From NCBI RefSeq assembly GCF_905475395.1, contig NC_058337.1, positions 83,384,368 through 83,448,367 on the forward strand: DNA of 64,000 nucleotides. Reading direction: 5' to 3'. The DNA comes from Chrysoperla carnea. Taxonomy: Eukaryota > Arthropoda > Insecta > Neuroptera > Chrysopidae. The translations under genes and the position numbers were made by a program. Shown here in pieces: positions 50,790 through 63,486 of this stretch. The number at the start of each line of letters is the position of its first letter. The first letter of the stretch is position 1. A model generated the notes under the pieces. The model made no database searches. It worked only from the letters and a program-made list of their open reading frames with translations, and was not told the origin of the DNA.

Positions 50790-51185
50790 GTTGAAACTAC
50801 CTGCAATTTTCAACTCCTTATCTTTTATAGTTTTGGAGAAAATGGACACCAAAGTTTTGTTTTAATTTGCGATTTTTTGAAACAGTGGTTTTTATGGAAA
50901 AATGTACCAAACAAAAGTTGTTTATTTTTTTATGAGGATTTTTTTTTACACTTTAACTTTTGTTCCGGTTCCAACCTCACCTTTTACGTCTTGAGCAAGC
51001 TATAAAAATTTCAGCTTCATATCTCTTTTCGTTTTTGAGTTATCATGTAGTTATCATGTACAAACAGATAGACAGACTGACCGATTAACCGGAAACGAAC
51101 TCTTCATGTAATTTTAGGAACACCTATACCCAAATTTTGTTCGTAGCATCAATATTTTTAAGCGTTACAGGGTATACTTAGGCAT
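50790..51185 (-). repeat. GTCTGTC-type interspersed repeat, copy 4
   Basis: The reverse complement matches copy 2: AACGCTTAAAAATATTGATG, AAATTTGGGTATAGGTGTTC, CTGTCTATCTGTTTG and AAAAATAAACAACTTTTGTT. It has an added block before the usual end. Confidence 0.65.
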
Positions 51186-52039
51186 GATGATATCAACATT
51201 TTCTGCTTTTGTTGGCTAGTTTCATAGTCCGTGCGGAAAAATTAATGAGCTATTCCTAATCTTAACATAATAAACTACAATTTCTATAAATGGAGACGGC
51301 TTTTTTTCCGTTAAGTATGTAGACGTTATAACTATATATGTATATTACGTCAGCCAGAAGAAGTGCAAGTTTATATAAAATTATAAACATAAAAAATAAG
51401 GAAGAAATTAAAATTGGCATACCTTCATAAATAATAATAATTATAATATTTTAAAGTACATGTTTCAATGTTGACAAAATCATTAAAATTATGATCCGTG
51501 CGTACAATTGTATTTAAAAAAAAACCAGTTTATATACGAGTATGACATCAAATCTAGATGAACGTTTATAATAAGATTGATATTTACCTGCTTCTGTTTT
51601 CACTTATTTAAATTTTATCAATACGGAAAAAGATTGGTGTTTAATTATTCATAAAAATGAAATTGAATCTTTTTAGTAAAATCAATTTTGTGCAATCATT
51701 AATTATATTTTAATGTTTTAATTAATGTAGATACATTTTTACTAAACTAGTTTTTGTTGATTTCATATCAAAGATACGTCAAAGTAGAGTGGATTACATT
51801 GAATTTACATACCGCGGTCACAATTTTATTGACTGCACAGCGAAGAATTGTAAGTGTTATAATTAACGATGTTTGTTAAATAAATAAAAATTGCAACTTA
51901 TAATTATAAAATCAGAGAGTAATTATAGGTTCTTATATCGATCTAACATAGGTCCAGACTTTCGTCTCGCGTCAGTATTATCTAGCCGAAATACTTGCGC
52001 GCACATTTTATTTGAAATAAATATTTTGAATGTATATAA

Positions 52040-52255
52040 AGATTTTGCTATATTTTCAGTTTTTTTCGTTTTTAAGTTATCGTATCCACAGACAGACCGA
52101 CAAACAGACGGACAGCCAAAAATGAACCAATTAGCTTGAACACTTTGTACACCTTTACAAATTTTTTGTTCGTAGCACCAATATTTTTAAGCGTTACAAA
52201 CTTGGGACTAAACTTACTATACCTCGATGTATTTCATATAAAGGTTCATGTTATA
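52040..52255 (-). repeat. GTCTGTC-type interspersed repeat, copy 5
   Basis: The reverse complement contains TTTAGTCCCAAGTTTGTAAC, GCTTAAAAATATTGGTGCTA and CTGTCCGTCTGTTTGTCGGT. It is truncated compared with copies 2 and 3. It overlaps the end of an open frame at 51891-52139 that is therefore not credible. Confidence 0.65.
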
Positions 52256-54119
52256 AAAAGCTAGAAAAGCAGGGTATAAAAGAGTATCATTTACTTGCTA
52301 AAACAGAAACGTTCCTATAAAATACCATTTGAAATATACCATGCATCGAAGTCTCCGGGGTAATTATAGAAAATTTTTCATTCATATCTTATTTTAAAGA
52401 AAACAACGCTGCAATTAATTATTATATTTAAAGCCAGGCTTATCAGAATTTGCATTGTGTGCTGGTATTCCTCCTACCTTCATACAATTTCGCTTACAGT
52501 ACTTATGTAGTTAGAATTATTCAAGTACCTGTTGTGACTTCGTCTGCTTTTGCCGGCAATTTATAGAGTAGGTATGAATAAGGTCCGTTATATCAATACA
52601 AAATATTTGAAATTCAGCAAATGATAAAAATTTGGCAATATTATGATATGAAGAATACGAATTTAATGAAAATAGATTATTAAAGTCGTTTTCTTTTGTG
52701 TCTACTAACCGTGAACTTGATCGAGATAAATTTAAAGCTTACTTCAGATTTAAAAAACTACGAAATTTTAGAATAATGTTAACCATATTCAGATAATGAT
52801 AGGTAAATGGCAGCGATTCTAGGGATGAATTGAAGTTCCCTGATTTTTGCTATCAATAGTTTTAAAAGTTGAGAAATCTTAAGATAAGATTTTAAGGGAG
52901 CGAACTATCTTTGATAATTTAATATTTAAAAAATTCGACTTATGCTAAAGAAGCATGTCGCTTACGACGTTGTTCCGAGAGTGAGAGATGTATAATAAAC
53001 AACATATTTTGATAGACTTCTTCTACAATTTTAATTTTTCAAACTTTAATTTCATTTTTTTTTAGTAGTATGAGTTGACGATATTGACTTAAATAAATCA
53101 GTCAAGAGATAAACAATGAATTTATAGTTCCACCAGAACAACTTTTTGTAAACATTCAATCAATAATATAAAGAATTTTTTGTTGCCCTTCTACAGATCA
53201 TATCACTTTTAATGTTATTATTAAAAGTATTAGCAAGTAAAAATTTATAAATATATCCGGTATATGTATGCTTATTTCAAGGTTACTTAAACTGAAAACA
53301 ATCATTAATACATTTACACATATATTGAACTTATTTATTCATTCTTGTTTAATTTATAGCATAATCATGTACTTGTCACCTCTATGTAGAAACTACTGAC
53401 TCGGCGCTAGTATCTTATACATCTATCAAATAGATTCCAATATCACCATTTCACGAGATTAAGGTTTTAAGTTTTAACACAGAGATTTATTCTGGGCTCT
53501 ATAATTTCTACCATTTATACTGCATTTTTGCCGGTTCAGGAATTGCGATTGCTACAACTATTCATTCCAGAAAAATACTGCCACAGTACAACAAAAATAT
53601 TACCCTAAATGAATGAGAATAATTGGTATGGTTTGTTAGATAACGTTTTGCAATTTCTGAAAAATATTTATGTTAAGTTACCAGCATTGTTCCAGAAAGA
53701 GTTTTATACACAAAACCTTGTTTTATAATTATTTTAGAGATTAACAGTTTGTTACCCACGCAAAAGACCAAGTAACCAGTTTTTCCAACACAGATGTTAA
53801 GCTTATTTATTTTGGCCTTTGAGTGAAATCCACGTAGCCATTCTAACGAAATTATGCTGAAAAATTGTCACGTCTCAGCGCAAATAACATTTACATTGAC
53901 TTGTTATGATTCAATCAGATACAGAATCTGAATCTGAAATCGCATATTATCCTGAATCTAGGCAGAGTCAGCAAACAATGAGTACTTTTCTCTAATGACT
54001 GGCAAGGTGATCAGTGAATTGCGTCACACGCGACTGTAATTTTAGTAGATTTCAATATGACGAGCTTGAATGACGAAACATTGTGCCCATAATCTAAAGC
54101 ACACATAAGTGGTACCCAT
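52256..54119. other. Gene-free DNA
   Basis: Somewhat less AT-rich than average at 53380-54100, without an open frame or a recognisable repeat. Confidence 0.5.
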
Positions 54120-54235
54120 GTTACCACTAGTGTTAAGACGAAACAAAATAGAAAAAATAAAATCGGTTCATCTGTTTGGGCGCTATGATACTACAGGCAG
54201 GCAGACCCACACATATAGCGGTCAAATTTATAACC
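54120..54235 (-). repeat. GACCGCTATGTGTG repeat, copy 3 (inverted)
   Basis: On the - strand it reads AAATTTGACCGCTATATGTG, GGTCTGCCTGCCTGTAGTAT and ACAGATGAACCGATTTTATT, in the same order as the copy at 43085. Confidence 0.6.
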
Positions 54236-54847
54236 CTAACAATTAATTATTGCACTCGTTAAAAAGTCAACCGTTAATGATGACACCTATTGACACAGAG
54301 GTCATGTGAGATTGTTATCGAAGTATTTATTTGTATATTAATAATTTAAGTAATTATTTTTATAGATATAATTTTTTATGAATGTTTTTTTAGTTACTGA
54401 ATTAATTTATAAAACAATATACATAAAATATGATTATGTCAATAACACGTGAAACTAACTCAATACAATGCATAGACCATAGACCTAAGCTACATATGTA
54501 TTGTTAGTTAGTACAAAAACCTAAGTAATAATAATATAACATTTCAAAGAAGGTGTAGCGAGGTTATCAACTTACTTGGACATTCTGGGTCATCATTCGA
54601 CCGTTTTAATACATTATTATGTATGTGTATTATTTCACAAGTTAACCGATTTATCAATCATAAGTTCCTGATTATTCAAATAAAACAAATATTTACATTT
54701 ATTTTAATATTACTATAATAAATACCACTTTTGTAAGCAACCATTTATTTTAGCGTAATTTATTAAGGTATTTCGATACCGTAAAAATGAAAATGATACA
54801 ATAAATTGAAAATTTTATTTATCAATTAATTATCCTTGTATTTATTG

Positions 54848-55185
54848 TGTGCGTAGTCATGGTAAGAATAATAAAAACGATGCCAGCGCTTTCAGTGAAA
54901 AATTTTGGCGATAAAGGAGGCTGTTATGATTAATTTGAAATTCTTTACATGTTAATGTTATAGAAAATATCAAATTAAAATTATTGAAAAACACGAATTA
55001 ATTAAACTTAATGCATTAAAAATTGTGAAAATAAGAAATCAAATTGCACAAATATTATTTTTCAAATGTAAATTATCATAATTATTTATTTAAAAATGTA
55101 AGACAATAATATTAAATGTAAGTCATAAATGCAATCCATACAATTATATATGCATCCATACATTTCTCACGCTCGGTGTGAATAC
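54848..55185 (-). repeat. Interspersed repeat block X, copy 2 (inverted)
   Basis: The reverse complement of this interval aligns along its length with 7391-7780. It lies directly next to block Y copy 2, showing that X and Y were originally one element. Confidence 0.7.
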
Positions 55186-55620
55186 GCCTTTTATGAATAT
55201 ATATTAATTTATATCGATTCTCTGTACGGTTTATGAGAAATTAACTATCAAAGTCAGTTTTTTTAACAAAAAAATTTTTTTGTTAAAAAAACTAGTTTTT
55301 CAATTTTGTGCACAGTTTTTAATTTTGGTATGATTATAAAGCCAAAAACTTGTAGAATATTGATAACAATTTTTTAATGTAAATTGTAACATTTTTAAAA
55401 GCACTTGACTAAAACACCAACATTTATTACGACTTCTTCATATACCACCATGTAAAAAGAACTATTTTCAATAGTTAATTGATCGTAAACCGTACAGAGG
55501 ATCGACTTGAAATTTAAACAGAAAGCGAAATAAATACTCATTGACACACAAATTTTCGGTTTTTTGGTAACACTTTCGTTTTGGTATCGAAACGCCTTAA
55601 GACAAAACGATAGTCAAGTT
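55186..55620 (-). repeat. Interspersed repeat block Y, copy 2 (inverted)
   Basis: On the - strand it reads CCAAAACGAAAGTGTTACCA, AATGAGTATTTATTTCGC and TACAGAGAATCGATAT, in the same order as 9238-9560. It also holds a small palindrome, AAAAAAATTTTTTTGTT, near 55266-55285. Confidence 0.65.
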
Positions 55621-58600
55621 TGATTTTTTAAATGTAACTACCTATTTTTTGTAACAGACTCTTTCCCTCTAAAGAATTCAATTGTTTTAATAAACATCAA
55701 TTTTTGATGCCTGATATTATGGTATTTTAAGGCAAAAAACTGTAGGAATAATAAAAGAACAAATTTTGTGGACCAAAATTATTTGTTTTTGGATAAACAA
55801 AGTTGTCCGTCAACCGAAAGGCATCCTCGGAAAGTAAAACTAGACGCTTTCTTTTCTTTCTTTCTGACCATAAAGACACCCGGCTTTTACCGCTTTTTGA
55901 TATATCAATTTCCTTTTCGAAAAAAATTAGTTGGGACCTTTTTAAAAATCACCCTTATAGGTAAATATCAAAGAATTTATGTGCAATATTAAACTTATAA
56001 ACGGTGTTGATTTTTTCATTACCAAAGAGAGATTACTAAAAATAGAATCCACATTAATTAGTAAATAATAAACGGTAAACAAAAAATATTGAATAACTAA
56101 AAACTAACGGTAAAACATCACGACTTTGTCTCTTTAATAAAATTAAATAATGTGTAGAATTGCATCGTAAATACAAGAAGATACTAATTAAATAATTACT
56201 CAATTTATAATATAAAAGAATGCAACAATTGCCAATATATAACATCAGTTTAAATAAACTACATATTATATGGTTTTAATTATTTACTATATAATATTAA
56301 TGGTTTTAATTATTTCATAGTAAAATTGCTTGAAGCCAATCAAATAGTCGTTGTCTATATATTGACATTGAATTCTACAAGTAGCAACTACATAATAGAT
56401 ATATTTTAGTTATAATACAAAATTTCTATGCTGTCCATAAATAAACAAAAGTAAAAGTCTCTACTAATATTTTCAATCACATTTGTTATGCATGATTTTT
56501 TAAATCATACAGCCAAACTTCTTTAGTCTATAATCCTAAAGTCATTGTACACTTCTTTCTTTATCACCTTCGGAATCGTAGACATCCTTAAAGAAGCCTT
56601 TGACATCATTTATAAAAATAGTTTCAAGGTTGGGATAGTAATAAATGAAAGTAAATAATAAAAATTGAGCGAATGGATTTAATTATTTTAGCCTGACAGT
56701 TAAGAGTGAGAACGATGAAATCGAAAAATAATTATGAGTGGAAATAGAGCCTATTTTGCCAGATATGGATTCTTTAAATCTTAATAGTTGCCTAGGGCTA
56801 CGAAGTTACAGTTATACAAAGCTCTCACCTTAAGTTTTTCCCAGAAGGGAAATCCCATTAGAACGGCAAAATTGTGACTGCTTAAGACATTTTGAAGAAG
56901 AAGATCAAATTAAGTTTTGCAAGAACAGAAAAAAGGAGAATACCTCGGAATAGTGAATGATGCTGAGAGGTTTGAAATCGGAAACTGGAAGACGGAGGCG
57001 AATCATAGGGATAGAAGGATAATCCAGGAGTTAATTAACTTTCAGTTCAAATTTGTGCCTTTTGAAATAATGTGGGAATTTTCCTTGTGATGCAGATTCA
57101 ACCTTTTCTTCTCTGACTCAGTGGTCTCCACGCCGGTACTGTTCGGTAACATTCGATCATAATTCTTTGAGTGCCACCTAGCTATTTTTATTGAGATTTT
57201 TTATCTCTATATTTGTAACTTGCTAATTTTACTTTTCCAAAAATCTTTATATACCATTCAACCCGGTCGTATTTTACTTGAGAATCGTTAAACTCAATGT
57301 GTTATGAATTGGATAATTGTAAGCAGCCATTTATTTCAACTCAAATAAAATCGTAAGCCAGATCTTACAAGCTTAACAAGCTTTAGAGTTTTAGAAATGG
57401 TTCAATCCATTAAAGATATTCCAAGTTGATATAATGCGTATTTTAATTGTTTTTCCCAAAATCTGCTGGCTTTAATGAAACGAAAAATATTTTTCTCGAG
57501 AATGGAAATCGAACTGTTTACGTGTAATCCAAAATTTTTAGTAATATTTCTAATATAGTTTTACTGTAAATTAATTGTTATAATACTTAATTAAATTATA
57601 ATGTAATACTTGTTATTAGATAATAATTAATAATAATGCAATATTACACGTAATTAAGTGTAACATATTTGTTATTAGAATTAAAGTGATGAGTTCCACT
57701 TTACTAAGTGAATTAAAGTAAATTACTGGATTGAAGTGAACGTATTTACTTGACTGTTGGTGCTCTAATAAAAAGGAATTATTACTTGAATCAATGATTT
57801 CAATACTTAAATCAAGAAAATAATTATTTGACCATCGCTTAATTTTCTTAAATCAAGATAATATCTAGTTGCTACAAGAAAATATTTACTTGATAAGATT
57901 TATGATAACGCCTTTTTTTTAAATGGCATCTAGGTGAAAAAGAGCCTAAATATGGGCAAATTCTGTTTTTGACATGTTTTAAAAATGAAAAGTTGGGAAG
58001 TGGTAAAATTTTTTACTAAAAAGTATGCCAGGGCTTGAAAGAAGGTAGTTTAAATATTGAAATGATATGAACAAAATTTCAGTGCGATGATAATTTCAAG
58101 AGATACAGGATTTTTAATCTAGAAGTGTCAATTTTGCTTAGAAAAGGAATGTCTTGCTCCAAGAAATGGTAAAAATGAAATATTGAGAATAAAAAATCGA
58201 GCAATAGATTTAAAAACTGGAAAATACAAGTTTTCAAAAGTTTTCAACAATAAAATTTGCCAGGAGCTAGTTACGGGTCCAAAGATCTTTTTTAAATATT
58301 AGACAACTTAACGTTGAAATCTATTTGTTTCAGAATTTAAACAAAATACACTAGTAATCCATTGACAATTGGCTTGGACTATAATTTGACGATTATTCAA
58401 AACAAGAAACAAAACTGCTCATTGCTCTTTTGTACATAAAATAAATTTGAAAACAATCAATAGAGTGACTAAAAGATATTACAAAAACACATAAAAATTA
58501 ATGTGACTAAAGCATGATAGCCATTGTTTTTGGATCTTTTAACAGAGAAATTGCTAAAGACGTTATTTACTTCGCAAAATTTCATGAGAATAAAACAATA

Positions 58601-59564
58601 TTTTATTTATAAAAGTTACGTAGACATCGCATGCAATAAAAGAATAAATTTAACCTTAATTGCTTATTTGTTTAATCAATTTTTTTATGAGATGAAGTTA
58701 GTTATTCACACTTAGGTCTCACAATCAATTACCTTTCATAAACACGAACACGCTACGTATGTATCACGAAAAAAGTGAGATTTTAATAAAGAAAACGGTA
58801 TCCAAATTAGAATTCCAGGACAATTTTTTTTTAATTAAAATTATTATCTGATTTATTTGACGATTTATGTAACAATCTTAAATTATACTTGAGTGGTGTG
58901 CGTTGAATTTAAACATAAACTAACTTGATTTGCAGTGACTGTAATTATTGTAAGGAACCGCTTCATTATAAAAAAATTATTCTGTTTTCTGTCCGCAACT
59001 GGCAGGTGTGAATTGGAAAGATATGCATTGTAAAAGATCGAACGACCTTAAAGCAAGATGGTGTCAGAAGACAAAATCATAAGATTTTCTAAAGTCCAAT
59101 AAAGCTTAAGGCTTGTCAAGCAAGGGCCATTCAAAACATGGGGAAGATTCGCCATGTTTCTGGTTACATATCTTATGAGTTATCTTCAAAACTTCGCTGA
59201 CATCTTAACATTCTGTTTAAAGTTGAACGCCAAATAAATCTCTTTAATTCGATAAAATTATTTATTAGAAAAAAACAAAAGGGTTGAAAAACGTTAAATT
59301 CTGAAAAGTTGACCCAAATGAGGCATCATTAACACTAACAGAACAAATACGCAGAGTTTCAGACCTCTAGTTCAATTTGCGAAAATAAAATAGTTTGTAC
59401 AGTTGTTCAAAGCCATAGAAACGTTGAAAAAAGTGGGTTTTCCTGCTAGTTTTTTTTCCTGCCCTTTGGTTCAGTGACCTGAAATAGAAGAATTGGATAC
59501 TAAGAGGATTGAAGTTATAAAAGCGAGAGTTCCTGAAATATGTGGGAGGTCCCAGGAGATAATC
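55621..59564. other. Gene-free DNA
   Basis: Frames at 55768-55992, 56054-56245 and 58524-58715 are unsupported. The interval 56820-57130 has a mixed composition and may hold an unrecognised old insertion. Confidence 0.5.
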
Positions 59565-60090
59565 GCTTTTTTCAAAGTTTTTATAGCTTTGAACATCTTT
59601 GCAGATATTTCTTTAATTCGAGCTGGAGGCTTGAAAATCGGTATGTAGGCTCTGTTAGAATCAAGAATGTGTTTTTCGGGGATTGGGGATGTCAATTTCT
59701 CCACCCTTTTCCCCCCTTCCTTCTATGTAAAAATATTTTTTTGCAGTTTATATTGCTTTTAACATCCGTACAGTCTCTCTAAAGTATTAATTAAGTAAAT
59801 TTGGCAAGTGACAAGGCTGTATCTTTTGGTGGCATCAACTTCAAAGCCGCTTTCCTCTTTTTAATATGCAAATAATGTTTTTTTGCAGTTTTTATGGCTG
59901 CTAACCTCTGTAAAGCCTCTACAAATTGAGCAAGTTAGTGAAAATCGGTATATAGTTTGAGTTATTGTAAAGGATGTGCATTGTAAGAGTGTGAATTTTT
60001 AAAACCCTTTTCTCTCTTTTTCATACGAACAAATCATGTTTTCCCGTGGTAAAGCTCTAAACTCTTTCTAAATTGAGATAGAGGTTCAAA
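59565..60090 (+). repeat. Degenerate tandem repeat, about four units of 140-170 bp
   Basis: Units start near 59567, 59738, 59879 and 60040. Each has a (GC)AGTTTTTATGGCT-like start, AAC..CTCT, a TCTAAATTGAG block, a TGAAAATCGGTAT block (units 1 and 3) and a CCCTTTTCTCTCTTTTT block. Open frames on both strands at 59471-59782 arise from the repeat. Confidence 0.5.
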
Positions 60091-62456
60091 TTAACACAGT
60101 GATTTTTCGTTTTTTTGCCACTCCGGGAGGTTACCAAATTAACAAAAGTGATTCTCCAGCCTTCCCTCCGAAGTTTTTATGGAGTTATTTCATTTTTGAA
60201 AAAACATAAAAAGCACAAAGTCTCATTTCAATAAAAATCATCTTATAATATGAATTTTGTAATCAGGGGGAAATATGACCTTAGCAACATAGCTAAAGCT
60301 TCTCTGCTACACACGAATTTTTTTAAATAGATTATCTTAAAATTATTTAGATTGTGCTTCTTTAATTTAACTAAAATTATAAGTTGTAAACTCTTTTTAT
60401 TAAATCAATTCAAAAATTGTCAAACAATTTATTTTTATTTTGTTGTATTAAAAATTCATCAGTACTTCCTTTCTGGTAAGATAAATAAATATATACATCG
60501 ACCACAATTTTAATTATAGGTAGCTTGTTTTACTTTAACAATATAATTCGCGTTGTTATACTTTTAATGTATTATTTAGCATTGACAATTTAATAATCCG
60601 GAAATAACAACTCCACCTTTTTTAGTAATATATCTCTTAATTATTTTCATCTTACATACAGGGTGTCGTGAAAGCATACCGTCATAATTGGGTATTTGAT
60701 AAAACGAAAGTTCAGATTACTACTTAACCAGAACTTATTCTGAACAGTGTTCAGAATTCCACTTAACCAGCAATATCAGTCGAATTTTGCTAATTCATAT
60801 TGATAATCTCTCGAAAAATGGCTCTCTTTCTGGCAAATAGGAGAATGCTCACGAAAACAGATCAAACAGAAAACACACTTTCATTGCCTTGCACTTGATT
60901 GTTGGATTTTTACAAAACAGAAGGTAGTCTTTTTTATTGATTGTTAATGTGTTATATAATGACGGACACAAATTCATAATTTTCTTCAATCTTCGAACTA
61001 CCGCACCCGCCTGTCACTTTGTGAACCCTCTGTTACATTAATCACACATCTTAGGTAACACCGTCCCCTTAATACATTACGTAATTTATATAAGAGTTAA
61101 AGAAGAAAAGTGACAAAAGCGGGTGACTGATGAAGACCCTGGCAGACACAATCACGTTTGATGCCAAATTTTAATGTGATTCAAATAAGAGCTCGAGGAT
61201 TTAATATAAAGTGAAAAGTTACATTCAGATATAAGCTTCTCTATTATCAATCATCACACGATCGTTAATGCTTTAGTTCCACAACACTAATATCGAAAAA
61301 ACGCAGCAAATCTTCTTTGCATCTTTTCTAACAAGTTAAACTAAGTGATTACTTTTTTTTGCAGCATCCAATTCATAATGCAATGATTTTAGAATGTTTT
61401 ATATATTAACAAATTCAATTTTCATATATGATTAACTTTTTTTTAAATTTTTATTTATAAAAATGAACGATTTCCATTTTTAACTTAAATACCAAAGTAA
61501 ACTGGTTAATTTTGAAAAAACAAAAATAATATAAAAAATGTGTACTTTGAGCTAATTTAAAAATATATATAAAATACGATTTTTAATTTTTTGCATTATA
61601 TAGGTGTGGTTTGATTAAGTTTATTGTTATTCTATTCTATATTAAGAAATGTTATCAAAACTACAAGAACTCAATATTATCTAAACTACAGGAATTCAAT
61701 TTCAATAAGAAATAAATTTCCAAAATCTATTCATTAAATATTTAATATCCCGAAAAGCAATGATTTATTTTTTATTAAATTGAAACCTTTGCGGTTCTCT
61801 TTTGTCTATGTATCGTATTTCTGAAAAAAATTTGCATGAAATATTTTAATTTAATGGTTTTATCCATCTGGTTTTCTAGTATACTTACCTGTTGAAAATC
61901 TGTTCAGCGAAAAAACCTCTTGAAAAAGTTTGTTAAGCGTTATTCATAAAGACGAAATCATGGCTATTTGTCACACTATTAGTGGGATAACCATTATTAA
62001 GTGTATAATTACAATGATTTTGCATATCGAACAACTGATTACCAATCAAAGAAATAATCACTTTTATCATTATTTTAGAATGTACTTACATTCATAAAAT
62101 ATTATATTTCACAAGGTCTTTAAGCACGACATTTTGATTGCAACAGTTTACAAAAAAAATCAGAAAAAAGTTCATTTAAACTATTATTTACCCAGAAAAA
62201 AAAACCCTATTATAGTCGTGTAATAAGTTATAATAAAATATTAAAACTCACCAATATTACTTTTAATACAGTCATTTAAACAGTTTATTTCACAAAACCT
62301 CGAAAAAATAAACATTTAAGGGAGACGGGGTAACTTATTCTCGCTACGGAAAAATGTATATTACTACCAAAAAAAATGTATATTAAATGTTGTAAAATTG
62401 GCATGCCTTTTTTTATATTTGTAAAACCTGTTAAATTAATTCAATGTTCCTCGAAA
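60091..62456. other. Gene-free DNA
   Basis: At 60658 ACAGGGTGTCGTGAAAGCAT resembles the start of a common insect repeat, followed by the palindromic ATTCTGAACAGTGTTCAGAAT at 60738; no end was defined. Confidence 0.5.
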
Positions 62457-62503
62457 GGGATCATTTTACCCAAATTGTAAAAATAGGTGAGTAAAATGAT
62501 CCC
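62457..62503. repeat. Perfect 13-bp inverted repeat
   Basis: GGGATCATTTTAC (62457-62469) and GTAAAATGATCCC (62491-62503) are exact inverse copies around a 21-base spacer. No associated gene or target duplication was found. Confidence 0.75.
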
Positions 62504-63486
62504 ATTGCGTTCTTACACGCAATCTGTGCAAGATACAAAAGTTATGAAGGATATCTTTGATGTAGAGAATTTAACGTTCTTTCAATTAATGTCTAACTTT
62601 GTTTGAACCTTGGATTTTTTCGAAGATTACAATGAAAGCTATTTGGTCAGAAGAAGTGAAAACTTTTTTTTTATCTTATGTTTCCCATCAAAAAGTATAT
62701 GTTTCCCTTGTTTTCATTTTTCGGTGGTGAAACCCCAAGATGGTTGTACACTACTACTAGTATTTGTAGCTTTTAGTAGCGTACCACATTCTGTATCGTA
62801 TAGTATATAGATACAAGAAGTAATATTAAATAAAATAAGCATAAATAAGTAATTGACATTTATAAGAATGAATTTCAGGGTGAAGGGAATTCATTTATCA
62901 AACATATACCTGATAAACTATATTCAAACATTCTTAAATGTCATACAGATTTAAGTAGGTACACTGAAATTAAAAAATATTTAAGTGACCTGAAATTTAT
63001 TTAGAATCAGTGAAATTAGTTTAAAAGTCTTCAGAAAGCCTAACAGAAAGCTTCGTGACATCAAGAGTTAAAAATGATTTTATTTTTATTTCATTCCAAG
63101 GCAGCTTTGAACAGAAATTTCATATTCTTCTCGATTTTTATTACTTGAATGATGTTTGGAGTATATTATTCAATCGTATTTTATGACAAACTAATCGAGC
63201 CCCGTATAAGGACAGGCTAAAATAATATTTTTTAAATATATTAAAACAGTGAAAAATCATTGACATTCGTATAAAGTAGAGCTTTGTGGCTTAAATCAGC
63301 TCTTAAAGTAGAAAGAAAAATTAAAAAAGTTCGTACGCAGTGTATGTGATTCGTTTTCTTAGAACCGAATAGTAATAATTCGATTTGTACGTTTAATAGT
63401 TTGAAGGCATACTCGGTTCAATCGACCAAAATTTCTGCTAGTCAACCTGCCAATCATACTTTACTTATCAGCCAAGCTAAGCTATC

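Noticed and set aside
59471..59782. Overlapping frames on both strands
   Set aside because: Both sit in the degenerate tandem array.
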